DNA of 64,000 nt from Leucobacter soli (GCF_910593785.1 NZ_CAJVAP010000008.1:1-64000), one strand, 5' to 3'; positions 8,739-16,786 are shown, counted from the stretch's first letter. Numbers and translations are program-made. The notes: generated from the sequence alone by a model not told the origin.

Positions 8739-8755
8739 GGTAATGGAGGAAAACC

Positions 8756-8992
8756 ATGGCAGCAGTGTGCCAGGTGACCGGAGCCGTTCCCGGCTTCGGA
8801 CACAACATCTCGCACTCGCACCGTCGCACCAAGCGCCGGTTCGATCCGAACATCCAGAAGAAGACCTACTACGTGCCCTCGCTCGGCCGCAAGGTGACCC
8901 TCACCCTGTCGGCTAAGGGCATCAAGGTGATCGATGCCCGTGGCATCGAGGCCGTCGTGGCAGATCTGAAGAAGCGTGGGGTGAAGTTCTAA
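8756..8992 (+). CDS. rpmB: 50S ribosomal protein L28 (Zn-independent form)
   Basis: A 78-residue L28 with the core [17 protein letters not shown]. It has one Cys only (residue 5), so it lacks the CxxC pairs of the zinc-ribbon form: this is the C-minus type. Strong Shine-Dalgarno GGAGGA six nt upstream. First gene of rpmB-rpmG-rpsN; its stop overlaps the rpmG start. C-minus L28, L33 and S14 encoded together are often zinc-starvation paralogues in actinobacteria. Confidence 0.95.
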   Translation: MAAVCQVTGAVPGFGHNISHSHRRTKRRFDPNIQKKTYYVPSLGRKVTLTLSAKGIKVIDARGIEAVVADLKKRGVKF

Positions 8993-9159
8993 TGGCTAAG
9001 GCACAGGACGTACGTCCCATCATCAAGCTCCGTTCGACGGCGGGCACGGGGTTCACCTACGTGACCAAGAAGAACCGTCGCAACACCCCCGATCGCCTCG
9101 TGCTCAAGAAGTACGACCCGGTGATCCGCAAGCACGTCGAGTTTCGAGAGGAGCGCTAA
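8992..9159 (+). CDS. rpmG: 50S ribosomal protein L33 (Zn-independent form)
   Basis: A 55-residue L33 (starts [15 protein letters not shown], ends HVEFREER). It contains no cysteine, so it is the C-minus form that needs no zinc. Its ATG overlaps the rpmB stop (TAATG), and rpsN follows 2 nt later, so the three genes form a tight operon. Confidence 0.95.
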   Translation: MAKAQDVRPIIKLRSTAGTGFTYVTKKNRRNTPDRLVLKKYDPVIRKHVEFREER

Positions 9160-9161
9160 GC

Positions 9162-9467
9162 ATGGCTAAGAAGAGCATGATCGCCAAGAACAAGCAGCGC
9201 CAGGAAGTCGTGGCCCGCTACGCCGAGCGCCGCCTCGAGCTGAAGAAGGCCCTGGTCGACCCCAACGGCACCGACGAGAGCCGCGAGGCCGCCCGCGTCG
9301 CGCTCCAGAAGCTGCCCCGCAACGCCTCGCCGGTGCGCGTGCGCAGCCGCGACGTCATCGACGGCCGCCCCCGCGGCGTGCTGTCGAAGTACGGCATCAG
9401 CCGTGTCCGCTTCCGCGACATGGCGCACCGGGGCGAGCTGCCCGGCATCACGAAGTCGAGCTGGTAA
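9162..9467 (+). CDS. rpsN: 30S ribosomal protein S14 (long, Zn-independent form)
   Basis: A 101-residue S14 with the typical C-terminus [19 protein letters not shown]. It is the long form without any cysteine, as opposed to the 61-residue zinc-binding form. Last gene of the rpmB-rpmG-rpsN operon. Its stop codon lies in the GTAA loop of a perfect 8-bp hairpin (9456-9475), an arrangement that is repeated downstream. Confidence 0.95.
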   Translation: MAKKSMIAKNKQRQEVVARYAERRLELKKALVDPNGTDESREAARVALQKLPRNASPVRVRSRDVIDGRPRGVLSKYGISRVRFRDMAHRGELPGITKSSW

Positions 9468-9539
9468 CAGCTCGATCATAAGCACTGCCGAGTGCGACTG
9501 GTCGCGTGAGCGGCCAGTCGAGCTGGTAACAGCTCGACT
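9456..9539 (+). other. Train of GNRA-loop hairpins after rpsN
   Basis: Hairpin A, 9456-9475: 8-bp stem, loop GTAA, containing the rpsN stop. Hairpin B, 9495-9520: 11-bp stem with one G-U, loop GTGA. Hairpin C, 9516-9539: 10-bp perfect stem, loop GTAA; it repeats the core of A. B and C share bases 9516-9520, so they compete. A 5-bp hairpin lies at 9482-9495. Loops GTAA and GTGA are GNRA tetraloops. Confidence 0.7.
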
Positions 9540-9555
9540 CACGAGCCTTTCGTGC

Positions 9556-9592
9556 ACGGGGCGATCGCGTAAGCGGTCGCCCCGTTGTCGTT
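9556..9592 (+). terminator. Terminator of the rpmB-rpmG-rpsN operon
   Basis: 13-bp stem (9556-9568 with 9573-9585, one G-U pair), GTAA loop, then the T-rich GTTGTCGTT. Strongest hairpin of the region and best candidate for the operon end. Confidence 0.75.
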
Positions 9593-9624
9593 CCACCGGT
9601 CGTTCCACCGGTCGTTCCACCGGT
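9589..9624. repeat. 12-bp tandem repeat, three copies
   Basis: CGTTCCACCGGT repeated three times without mismatch directly after the terminator, with a decayed fourth start (CGTTTC). Confidence 0.85.
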
Positions 9625-9669
9625 CGTTTCGCGGGACGCGCGCGGCCGGGTGCCGCCGAGGCCGCTGCA

Positions 9670-9748
9670 CGAAACCGTACGAGATCGTCGAGACGGTACG
9701 AGATCGTCTGTCGAAAGGGTGCAGCGCGGACGATCGCGTACTGTCTCG
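9670..9748. repeat. 79-bp three-unit dispersed repeat, copy 1
   Basis: Units at 9670-9688 and 9689-9707 in tandem, a 22-nt spacer, and an inverted unit at 9730-9748. Unit consensus CGAGACNGTACGNGATCGT (19 bp). The copy at 56566-56644 has the same layout in the opposite orientation. No gene is seen in the 9593-9802 gap besides this. Confidence 0.8.
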
Positions 9749-9802
9749 TGCGCGCGGATGCCGCCGGGCGCTCGTGCGAGTCGACCGTACGGGCGGGTAT
9801 CG

Positions 9803-10594
9803 CTACTCCGCCGCCCCGCGTTCCGCCTTCGCGGCGCGGGCCGCGTCGACGAGGGAGCGGGCGAGCAGGGTGAAGTCCTCGACGCTGCCGCCGCCGTCCT
9901 CGGGGTGCCACTGGACCCCGACGATCCAGCTCCCCTCGGTCGACTCCACGCCCTCGACCACGCCGTCGCCCGCCCGCGCGGTGATGCGCAGGCCGTCGCC
10001 CGGCCGGTCGATGGACTGGTGGTGCGCCGAGCGGATCGGCACGGGGCTCCGGCCGTAGATCTCGGCGATGCGGCTGCCCGGTTCGAGGTCGACCTCGTGG
10101 TCGATCATCAGGTCCGGGCCGGGGCGGCCGTTGTGCACGGTATGGAGACCGAGGTCGGGCACCAGCGAGCCGCCGAGCGCCACGTTGAGCAGCTGCGCGC
10201 CGCGGCAGATGCCGAGGAGCGGCCGTCCGGTCGCGATCGCCTGCTTCAGGATCGCGGACTCGTTGTCGTCGGCGGGGCGCTGCACGTCGGCCGCATCCAC
10301 CTGCGCGATGGCCTCCGGGTCCGAGGTGTAGAGCGTCGGATCGACATCCGCGCCGCCGAGGATCAGCACACCGTCCACCTCCTCGACCAGCTGTTCCGGG
10401 GCGGCCGGCAGACGGAGGGAGTCGACGAGCCAGACCTGCACGTCGTCACCGGTGCTCATGATGACCCGGGCGGCGTTCGCGGCGAGCCGATGCAACTCGT
10501 CGGAGTAGTCCGCGGGGAGGTTCGGAGCATCCATGAAGTAGGTCGTGAGGATGCGGATCGGCCGCGTGGTCGTTGCGTCGGTGGGGTCTGACAT
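9803..10594 (-). CDS. Class I glutamine amidotransferase-like hydrolase (peptidase C26, PuuD-like)
   Basis: A 263-residue protein of the gamma-glutamyl hydrolase/PuuD family. Nucleophile Cys130 sits in GICRGAQLLNVALGG, and the His-x-Glu pair in VGVQWHPED. The family cleaves gamma-glutamyl bonds, for example gamma-glutamyl-GABA in putrescine breakdown. I start it at the ATG at 10594, which has GGAGA nine nt upstream, rather than at 10615. No other putrescine-pathway gene adjoins it, so the exact substrate is open. Confidence 0.85.
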   Translation of the reverse strand: MSDPTDATTTRPIRILTTYFMDAPNLPADYSDELHRLAANAARVIMSTGDDVQVWLVDSLRLPAAPEQLVEEVDGVLILGGADVDPTLYTSDPEAIAQVDAADVQRPADDNESAILKQAIATGRPLLGICRGAQLLNVALGGSLVPDLGLHTVHNGRPGPDLMIDHEVDLEPGSRIAEIYGRSPVPIRSAHHQSIDRPGDGLRITARAGDGVVEGVESTEGSWIVGVQWHPEDGGGSVEDFTLLARSLVDAARAAKAERGAAE

Positions 10595-10882
10595 GGGTAT
10601 CGGTCTCCGGGGCATTGCTGTTCTGGCCGGCTCGGGAGCCGCCCTGAGGATCTACGGGGCGCAGCCGAATCGTCGCCGGGCGGGCCCTTCACACTCACCA
10701 TAGATGCTCTGAGAGTTCGCTCAGGGTGAAACGATGAGAAATATGGCGCAAATCCGCACGATTCCGCCGATCCTCCGGGAATTTGGGGTAGATTCGTACG
10801 CGATCACCCGATCGAGCCCCGTGAGGGGCACACCACATGACGGGCACGGCTCAGCAGGGCCCAGCCCTCGGAAGGACAAAAC

Positions 10883-11161
10883 ATGTCGCTGAACAAGACG
10901 GAACTCGTTGCCAAGGTCGCCGCTGAGACCGGTCAGAGCCAGGCCGCGGTGTCGGCCGTGCTCGATGGCCTCTTCTCGGCAGTTTCCGAGACCGTTGCCA
11001 AGGGCGGCAAGGTGTCGATCCCGGGTTGGCTGTCGTTCGAGGCCGTTGACACCGCTGCTCGTACCGGTCGCAACCCGCGCACCAACGAGACCATCAACAT
11101 CCCCGCGGGCAAGCGCGTGAAGGTGTCGGTCGGCAGCAAGCTGAAGGCCGCCGTCAAGTAA
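10883..11161 (+). CDS. hup: HU-family DNA-binding protein
   Basis: A 92-residue HU (starts MSLNKTELVAKVAAETGQSQ) with the family DNA-arm region GRNPRTNETINIPAGKRVKVSVGSK split around residues 62-85. It lacks the Lys/Ala-rich C-terminal tail of mycobacterial HupB. It compacts DNA in the nucleoid. It has a long upstream region (10595-10882) with a probable -10 TAGATT at 10799-10804 and a GGAAGG-type Shine-Dalgarno. Single gene with its own terminator. Confidence 0.95.
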   Translation: MSLNKTELVAKVAAETGQSQAAVSAVLDGLFSAVSETVAKGGKVSIPGWLSFEAVDTAARTGRNPRTNETINIPAGKRVKVSVGSKLKAAVK

Positions 11162-11177
11162 GCGTCGTCGCTGCTGC

Positions 11178-11207
11178 GAAGCCCCCGGCCGCGAGGTCGG
11201 GGGCTTC
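11178..11207. terminator. Terminator after HU gene
   Basis: 13-bp stem (one mismatch pair as G-T) GAAGCCCCCG.../...CGGGGGCTTC, GCGA loop, followed by GTCGTTCT. It lies between convergent genes and can serve both. Confidence 0.8.
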
Positions 11208-11225
11208 GTCGTTCTCCGGGCGGGA

Positions 11226-14150
11226 TCATCCCGCGACGCGGAAGACGCCGTGCGCCCCGCGCTCGGCGTCGACCATGAGGTGCGACACGAACGGGTAGGT
11301 GCCGGACTCGGGGAACACGAGCTCGACGAATCCGCCCTGCGCGGGCTGCAGCGCGAGCGCCTGCGATCCGGTCGTTGCAGCCCGGTGCACCAGGTAGCGC
11401 CCCTCCGACCACACCGTGTCGAACTGGCCGCCCACCACGTGGAAGCTCGAGGCGCGGTTCGGCCCCGCGTCGAGCACCCAGATGCGCACCCGCTCGCCGA
11501 CGGCGGCGGCCAGCGGAGCGTGGTCGTACTGGGCCGCATAGCCGTTGAACGTCACGAGGTCCGGCTGTTCCGCCGCGAGCCGATCCATGTCGACCTCGCC
11601 GTCCTGCGGCCCCAGGTAGTACTCGCCCTGCACGAGCGCGTAGCTCCGATCCGCCTCGGGCAGATCCTCGGGCTCGATGATCACTGCCCCGTACATGCCG
11701 TTCGCGATGTGCGCCGACATCGGCATGGTGGAGCAGTGGTACATCCAGATCCCCGACCGCGTCGCCGTGAAGGCGTAGGTCAGCGACTCGCCCGGCGCGA
11801 TGGTGCGCATCGGTTCGTCGGGCGCGAGCGCCCCGGCGTGGAAGTCGATCGAATGCCCGATCGTGCCGTCGTTGACGAGCGTGATCTCGAAGGTGTCGCC
11901 GACGCGGCCGTGCAGGATCGGGCCCGGTGCGGAACCGCCGAACGTCCAGAGCCGCTGGCGCACCCCGGGCGCGACCTCCTGGACCTGCTCGGTCACCGGC
12001 AGTTCGATGCGGTGCGTCGTCGGCCGGTCGGTGGCGGGCAGCGGATCCAGCACCGCGTCGTAGGGGGAGAAGCCGGCGCCCGGATCCCGCGTCAGGTCGA
12101 TGAGCCCGGCCGCGCTCTCGTCGGATGCCTCGCCGGATCCGGCGTGGTCGTGCTCGGCCGCAGCGCCCGGGTCGTCTGCGTCCGCGCCGTTCGCGCCGTT
12201 CGCGCCTGCGTCGCCGCCGGTCGCGATGATCTCGAGGGTCATCCCCATCTGACGATGCCCCACGATCGAGCACCAGCCGGCGACGTCGCCGGTGATGATC
12301 CCGACGTCGATGGTCTCGGAGGCGCCCGGAGCGAGACGCGTACCATGCACGCCGTTCGCCAGCACCAGGTCGTGCACGAGCTCCGGGTCGGCATTCGTCA
12401 GCTCGATCACCAGCCGGGTGCCCGCGGGAACCTCGATCCGGTTCGGCGTGAACCGCATGTCGGCGGCGGTGACGTGCACCGTCTGCGCGGGTGCGGCGGC
12501 GTCGGCGGTGGCTGTGTTCGCACCGCTCGCTCCGCTCGAAGACGTCGCCGAGGTTCCGAGCGCGTGCGGGTCGATCGCCCCGCCGATCGCCGCGACGAGG
12601 ATCACCGCGAGCAGGCCGGCCACCGCTTGACCGGCGCGCCGCCCGGGCGGGTGCTCGCCCTCCGGGCGGATCGGCCCGCGCCGCCCCGGCTCGTCCAACC
12701 GCGCGCCCGCGCGCTTCGCCTGCGCCTGGCGTCGGATAGCGATCAGGAGGAGCGGCACGAAGGCGGCCATGGCGATGAGGTAGAGGATCGACGCACCCAC
12801 CCGGATCAGGCTCGAGACCGGGAGCGCGCACACGAAGAGCGCGACGTTGGCCGTCGCGATCCGCCACGGCCCGAAGCGGTCGAGAATCGCGGTGCCGATC
12901 CGCACGGGCGTGGGCCCGCCGCCGAGTGCGACCGGTACGAGATAGCTGAGCGCGCCGAACAGGATCTGCGCGGCGAAGCCGGCGGCGAGGTAGGGCGCCG
13001 CCCAGTCGATCCCCCGCTGCACGACTACCGGATCGCCCACGGCCCAGGCCTCGACGGCGCGCACCGTCAGCACGACGAGGCACGCCGCCCACCAGGCGAC
13101 CGCGGCGCCGGCCGAGAGCGTGGCGAAGCTCCGCGGCGGCGTGCGCCGCGCGGCGCGGGCGAACGAGACTCCGAGGAGGCCCAGCCCGGCGGCGTAGGCG
13201 GCGAAGCCGAGAGCAACGACGGCGGAGAGTCCGGCCGCGGCGCCGCCGGCCGCGACGAGCACGGCGGCGGCGAGGATCGGCAGGGCGCGTGCGGCGTGCG
13301 TCGCGGCGCGGTCGTCGGCCCGCGTCCGCAGCATCGTGGGCCACAGGGAGACGAGGGTGCCGGCGACGGTCAGGCCGATCCAGCCGAGCACGTTGAGGAT
13401 CGCGTGCGCGAGGATCAGGCGGCCGTCGGGGTCGCCGGGCCCGGCCAGCCAGGCCCCGATCGCGGCGCCGATCGGCAGGAATACGGCGGAGGCGACGTAG
13501 TACCGGATCGTGCGTGCGTAGGGCCCGGTCAGTCCGCGACGCAGCGCGCGGCGGAGGCGGCGCAGGATCGAGGCGCCGTGCCAGACCACGGCGATGATGA
13601 GCAGGGCCGCGCCCGCGAGGGTGAGCGGCCAGACGACGAGCGGGACGCCGGCGAGCACGAGCGCGATGCCGGTGTTCGCGAGCAGCAGGCGGACGTTCTG
13701 GGCCCGGCGATCCGGCACGGTGAGCGTGCTGCGGGTGAGCGCGATCGCGAAGTGCTGGCTCCAGACGAGGATCGCGTGCGTGATCGCGCCGAGGAAGAGC
13801 AGGTGCAGAAGCAGCCACGGCGCCGCCGGCAGGTTGCGGTGGGCGACGGCGGCGACGATCGCGAGGATCAGCCACAGCAGCGTGGGCAGGTCGCGCAGCA
13901 CCCAGAAGCCGCGGCCCGGCGCGCGCTTCGGGAGAGCTCCGAGGGCGGGTTCGGAAGCGTGTTCGCGGCCGGATTCGGAGGTCGGCTCCGACGCGTGCGA
14001 CGCGAGGAGGCCGGGCATGCGCGCCGACGCGCGCTCGACCACCCGGTCCTGATCCTGCTCGGAGCTCCGATCCTGTGCGGGGCTCCGATCCCGTGTGGCG
14101 CCTCCGGACTGATCCTGCGCGGCGGGCTCGTGGTCGCTGCGTTCAGGCAC
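11226..14150 (-). CDS. nirK: Membrane-fused copper nitrite reductase (NirK) with extra cupredoxin domain
   Basis: A 974-residue three-part protein. After a disordered acidic N-terminus come about 12 hydrophobic helices (roughly residues 90-500). Next is a single cupredoxin (about 565-650) with its own type 1 copper ligands (VHDL, then WCSIVGHRQM). Last is a two-domain NirK (about 700-974). In the latter the type 1 ligands are His766, Cys806, His814 and Met819; the type 2 ligands are His771, His805 and His957; catalytic Asp769 and His904 are present. It should reduce nitrite to NO outside the membrane. I choose the GTG at 14150 because GGAAGGAG lies just upstream; it overlaps the preceding gene by 8 nt. 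Confidence 0.88.
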   Translation of the reverse strand: MPERSDHEPAAQDQSGGATRDRSPAQDRSSEQDQDRVVERASARMPGLLASHASEPTSESGREHASEPALGALPKRAPGRGFWVLRDLPTLLWLILAIVAAVAHRNLPAAPWLLLHLLFLGAITHAILVWSQHFAIALTRSTLTVPDRRAQNVRLLLANTGIALVLAGVPLVVWPLTLAGAALLIIAVVWHGASILRRLRRALRRGLTGPYARTIRYYVASAVFLPIGAAIGAWLAGPGDPDGRLILAHAILNVLGWIGLTVAGTLVSLWPTMLRTRADDRAATHAARALPILAAAVLVAAGGAAAGLSAVVALGFAAYAAGLGLLGVSFARAARRTPPRSFATLSAGAAVAWWAACLVVLTVRAVEAWAVGDPVVVQRGIDWAAPYLAAGFAAQILFGALSYLVPVALGGGPTPVRIGTAILDRFGPWRIATANVALFVCALPVSSLIRVGASILYLIAMAAFVPLLLIAIRRQAQAKRAGARLDEPGRRGPIRPEGEHPPGRRAGQAVAGLLAVILVAAIGGAIDPHALGTSATSSSGASGANTATADAAAPAQTVHVTAADMRFTPNRIEVPAGTRLVIELTNADPELVHDLVLANGVHGTRLAPGASETIDVGIITGDVAGWCSIVGHRQMGMTLEIIATGGDAGANGANGADADDPGAAAEHDHAGSGEASDESAAGLIDLTRDPGAGFSPYDAVLDPLPATDRPTTHRIELPVTEQVQEVAPGVRQRLWTFGGSAPGPILHGRVGDTFEITLVNDGTIGHSIDFHAGALAPDEPMRTIAPGESLTYAFTATRSGIWMYHCSTMPMSAHIANGMYGAVIIEPEDLPEADRSYALVQGEYYLGPQDGEVDMDRLAAEQPDLVTFNGYAAQYDHAPLAAAVGERVRIWVLDAGPNRASSFHVVGGQFDTVWSEGRYLVHRAATTGSQALALQPAQGGFVELVFPESGTYPFVSHLMVDAERGAHGVFRVAG

Positions 14151-15390
14151 GGTCGGCTCCTTCCGCGGCGGATCCGGCGGCTGCGGAGGATCCGGCGGGG
14201 TCGCCGGTACTGTTGGCGTCGCCCGGTCCGGCGGGGTCGCCGGGGGCGCCGGGGCCGTGATCCTGCCCGGCCCCGCCGCGTGCACGCGGCTTCGGCGGGC
14301 CCGCGATGGCGCTGCCGACCGCGGTCAGCAGGAACAGCACGAGGGCGGCCACGCCGAGCGCGCCGCCCCAGACGAACGCCCACTGCAGTCCGAGCCCGTC
14401 GCCGAGCCAGATCCGGACGACGAGGCTCGTGTGGAGCAGAGCCGCCGGGACCCAGAACACCGGACGGTAGGGCAGCGAGATGTGCAGGATGGCGGGGAGG
14501 ATCGTTGTCGCGTGCGCCATGATCATCGACATCGTGAAGCCCAGCAGGATCGCGTGCGTGACCGCGTCGTAGGCCGGCTGCGCGACGGGGAATCCGCTCG
14601 GCCCGGAGAGCAGCAGGAGCGTGCTCGCGAGCGCCAGCCAGACGTAGCCGCCGAGCATGCAGGCGGCCATGTAGCGGGTTGCGCCGCGCGCGCGGATCGT
14701 GCGGCGCGCGACGTCGTGGCGCACCAGCCACGCGGTCAGGGCGAGCAGGGCGGCGCCGAGGGCGATCGCCCCGAGACGCGCGTCGGCGAGGCCGACGAGC
14801 AGCGCGCCCGCCACGGTCCAGGCGTGCACCAGGATCCTACGGCCGGCGCCCGGTCCGAGCGTGAGGGCGAGCTCGACCCGCTCCGCCGCGATCGTGAGCA
14901 CGATGAACGCGTAGAGCCAGGGCAGGAGGCGGGGGAACTCGACGCCGCCGATCCAGAGCACGCACGCCGCCAGCGCGAAGCCCGCGGCGAGCAGCTGCAC
15001 GAGCAGTTGCGCGTCGTAGCGCCGCCGCCAGAGCGGGATGTAGAGGGCGGTGAACGCGGCAGCGCCGGCGGCGAGGATCCACTTCGCGACGATCAGCGGC
15101 ACGGGGTCGGCCACGAGGAGCACCCCGCCGAGTCCCAGCAGGCCCGGCGCCGCATAGCCGTACCAGCGTCGCAGTGCGGTGGCGCGCTCGAGCGCGATGA
15201 GCGTGCCCACGAAGCCGACCACCAGCAGCATGCCGTGCGTCTCGGGCAGGCGACGCGTCGTCACCGGGGCCGGGAGGCCGAGCAGAAGCAGGGCGGCGTC
15301 GAGCCCGGCGAGCAGGCTGAGGCCCGCGGGCAGCATCCAGACGAGTCGCAGGGAGGGGCGTCGGCGGACGGCGCCCACGGCGGGGCTCAC
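14143..15390 (-). CDS. Polytopic membrane protein, NnrS-like, linked to nirK
   Basis: A 415-residue protein with about 12 hydrophobic helices and a 60-residue Gly/Pro/Asp-rich tail. Helix-embedded His residues occur in PETHGMLLVVGF, DAVTHAILLGFTMSMIMAHATTILPAIL and LLHTSL, a pattern like that of NnrS-type, haem/copper-associated membrane proteins of NO metabolism. It overlaps the regulator stop (GTGA) and the nirK start, so it is in their operon. A role in nitrite/NO handling or electron supply to NirK is inference; the family assignment is tentative. Confidence 0.55.
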   Translation of the reverse strand: MSPAVGAVRRRPSLRLVWMLPAGLSLLAGLDAALLLLGLPAPVTTRRLPETHGMLLVVGFVGTLIALERATALRRWYGYAAPGLLGLGGVLLVADPVPLIVAKWILAAGAAAFTALYIPLWRRRYDAQLLVQLLAAGFALAACVLWIGGVEFPRLLPWLYAFIVLTIAAERVELALTLGPGAGRRILVHAWTVAGALLVGLADARLGAIALGAALLALTAWLVRHDVARRTIRARGATRYMAACMLGGYVWLALASTLLLLSGPSGFPVAQPAYDAVTHAILLGFTMSMIMAHATTILPAILHISLPYRPVFWVPAALLHTSLVVRIWLGDGLGLQWAFVWGGALGVAALVLFLLTAVGSAIAGPPKPRARGGAGQDHGPGAPGDPAGPGDANSTGDPAGSSAAAGSAAEGADRA

Positions 15391-16307
15391 CGCCCGTCCG
15401 CCAGCTGGAGCACGCATTCGCCCGGGGCGGTGAAGGGGAGCAGCCGCACCGTCCGCTCGCCGACGGTCACGGTACTGCCCTCCGCGTGATCGGATCCGGG
15501 CCCATCCGCGCCTGCACGGCGCGATCCTGCGCGATCCGATCCTGCTCCGCACGGCCCGTCCCCGCCGGGATCGTGCGCCTCCATGAGCCCCGCGACCATG
15601 CCCAGGTGCACGGCGCATACCACGTCGGAGCGCGTCGATGCCGCCTCGATGAGCGGGCACTGGCGCAGGACGATCGAGGTGCCGTCGACATGATGGCGCG
15701 CGCGCGACGGGGCATCGGCGCGGTGGCCGTGGGTCTCGCGGCCGTCGGTCTCGCGGCCGGGTGCCTCGGCGAAGGAGCCGGTCGAGGCACCGGTCGCTGC
15801 GCCGGCAACTGCGCCGGCAACTGCGCCGGATCGCGCGGCGACCACGGGTGCGAAGCCCTGATCCCGCATCACGTCCACGACCTGCTCGTGCAGCTCGGCC
15901 TCCGTGCCGGGTCTCGGCAGCTCCGCGGCGATGGCCCGGCCCCAGACGCGGCCGGCCTCCCGGCCCTCGCGGGCGGGGTCCGGGCTCAGGCGAGCGACGG
16001 CGTCGGCGAGTACGCCGGCGAGCGCGGCGTAGGCGGACTCGGGGCGGCCGGGCTTCGCGGCCCAGCGCCAGGAGGGGCGGCCGCGGCCGTCGGGCTCGCC
16101 GTCGATCCGCGATACGTAGCCGTCCTGCCACAGCGCCCGGAGGTGGCCGCGCACGGTGTTCTGGTGCCAGCCGGTCGACTCGGCGAGCTCGGCGATCGAC
16201 GACGGGTCGCGCTGTGACTCGAGGTCGCGCAGCAGCGCCTCCCGCGTCGGCGAGTGCCGCCGACCGGAGGAGGATCGGCGGGTGTCTGCGGGCTCCCTAT
16301 TTTTCAC
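15387..16307 (-). CDS. HTH transcriptional regulator with Cys/His C-terminal motif
   Basis: About 306 residues. The N-terminal winged helix (SIAELAESTGWHQNTVRGHLRALWQDGYV) is of the ArsR/DeoR-like type followed by a GRGRPSWRW wing. Far downstream comes CPLIEAA..., then VVCAVHLGMVAGL, the Cys-x(n)-Cys-x2-His pattern seen in SufR-like and related regulators that may hold an Fe-S cluster or sense NO. The middle has a low-complexity Ala/Gly/Thr insertion. The GTG at 16307 is my start; it lies inside a 14-bp palindrome. It heads the nirK operon and probably controls it. Confidence 0.65.
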   Translation of the reverse strand: MKNREPADTRRSSSGRRHSPTREALLRDLESQRDPSSIAELAESTGWHQNTVRGHLRALWQDGYVSRIDGEPDGRGRPSWRWAAKPGRPESAYAALAGVLADAVARLSPDPAREGREAGRVWGRAIAAELPRPGTEAELHEQVVDVMRDQGFAPVVAARSGAVAGAVAGAATGASTGSFAEAPGRETDGRETHGHRADAPSRARHHVDGTSIVLRQCPLIEAASTRSDVVCAVHLGMVAGLMEAHDPGGDGPCGAGSDRAGSRRAGADGPGSDHAEGSTVTVGERTVRLLPFTAPGECVLQLADGR

Positions 16308-16319
16308 ACTATATAGTGT
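16306..16319. promoter_or_regulatory. 14-bp palindrome, likely operator/promoter
   Basis: Perfect palindrome ACACTATATAGTGT between the divergent regulator and DUF2249 genes. Its centre gives TATAGT, a good -10 on either strand, in otherwise GC-rich DNA. Probably bound by the adjacent regulator. Confidence 0.55.
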
Positions 16320-16354
16320 AGTAATTAATCGGACATCGAATTCGAGGAAGTGCA

Positions 16355-16672
16355 ATGTCGAGCATCGAGATCCACCGGAACCGCGAGGACGCCGGTGCCG
16401 CAGGAGGTACCGGCTGCGCCTGCGGCGGCCACGACGAGGGCACGCCCGAGGTCGACGTGCAGACCATCCCGCACGCGGTGCGGCACGCGGCGATCTTCGG
16501 GATGCTCGACGGGATCCGGCCCGGCTTCGCCCTGATCCTCTCGGCCACGCACGACCCGGTGCCGCTGCTGCAGCAGCTCGATGAACGGTCGCACGGCATC
16601 TTCGACGTCGAGTACCTCGACCGCGGGCCCGAGCGGTGGCGGCTGCACATCCGCCGCCGCCCGGTCGGTTGA
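16355..16672 (+). CDS. DUF2249 domain protein
   Basis: A 105-residue protein; residues 36-103 match the DUF2249 pattern (PHAVRHAAIFGMLDGIRPG..., SATHDPVPLL..., RGPERWRLHIRRR). DUF2249 proteins commonly neighbour NO and denitrification genes. An N-terminal Cys-containing segment (GTGCACGGH) may bind metal. It is divergent from the nirK operon across the palindrome at 16306, so the two units are probably co-regulated. Molecular function unknown. Confidence 0.75.
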   Translation: MSSIEIHRNREDAGAAGGTGCACGGHDEGTPEVDVQTIPHAVRHAAIFGMLDGIRPGFALILSATHDPVPLLQQLDERSHGIFDVEYLDRGPERWRLHIRRRPVG

Positions 16673-16786
16673 GCGCACCCGCCGAGCAGCTGATGGTCCG
16701 CGCCGAGCAGTCGGGGCCGGCGCTGAGCGGCCGGGGCCCCGCGCTGAACGGCTCGGCTGCGAACCCGCCGGCGAGCGGCCGCCTTG

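Noticed and set aside
9589-9748. A short CRISPR array (repeated units with a spacer).
   Set aside because: The 12-bp units abut without spacers, and the 19-bp units are tandem plus inverted with a single 22-nt spacer; no cas gene is present.
11250-14522. Very long open frame on the plus strand opposite nirK (1090 codons).
   Set aside because: It is a high-GC shadow: its translation is Arg/Gly/Asp-rich with no family features, while the minus strand encodes an intact NirK.
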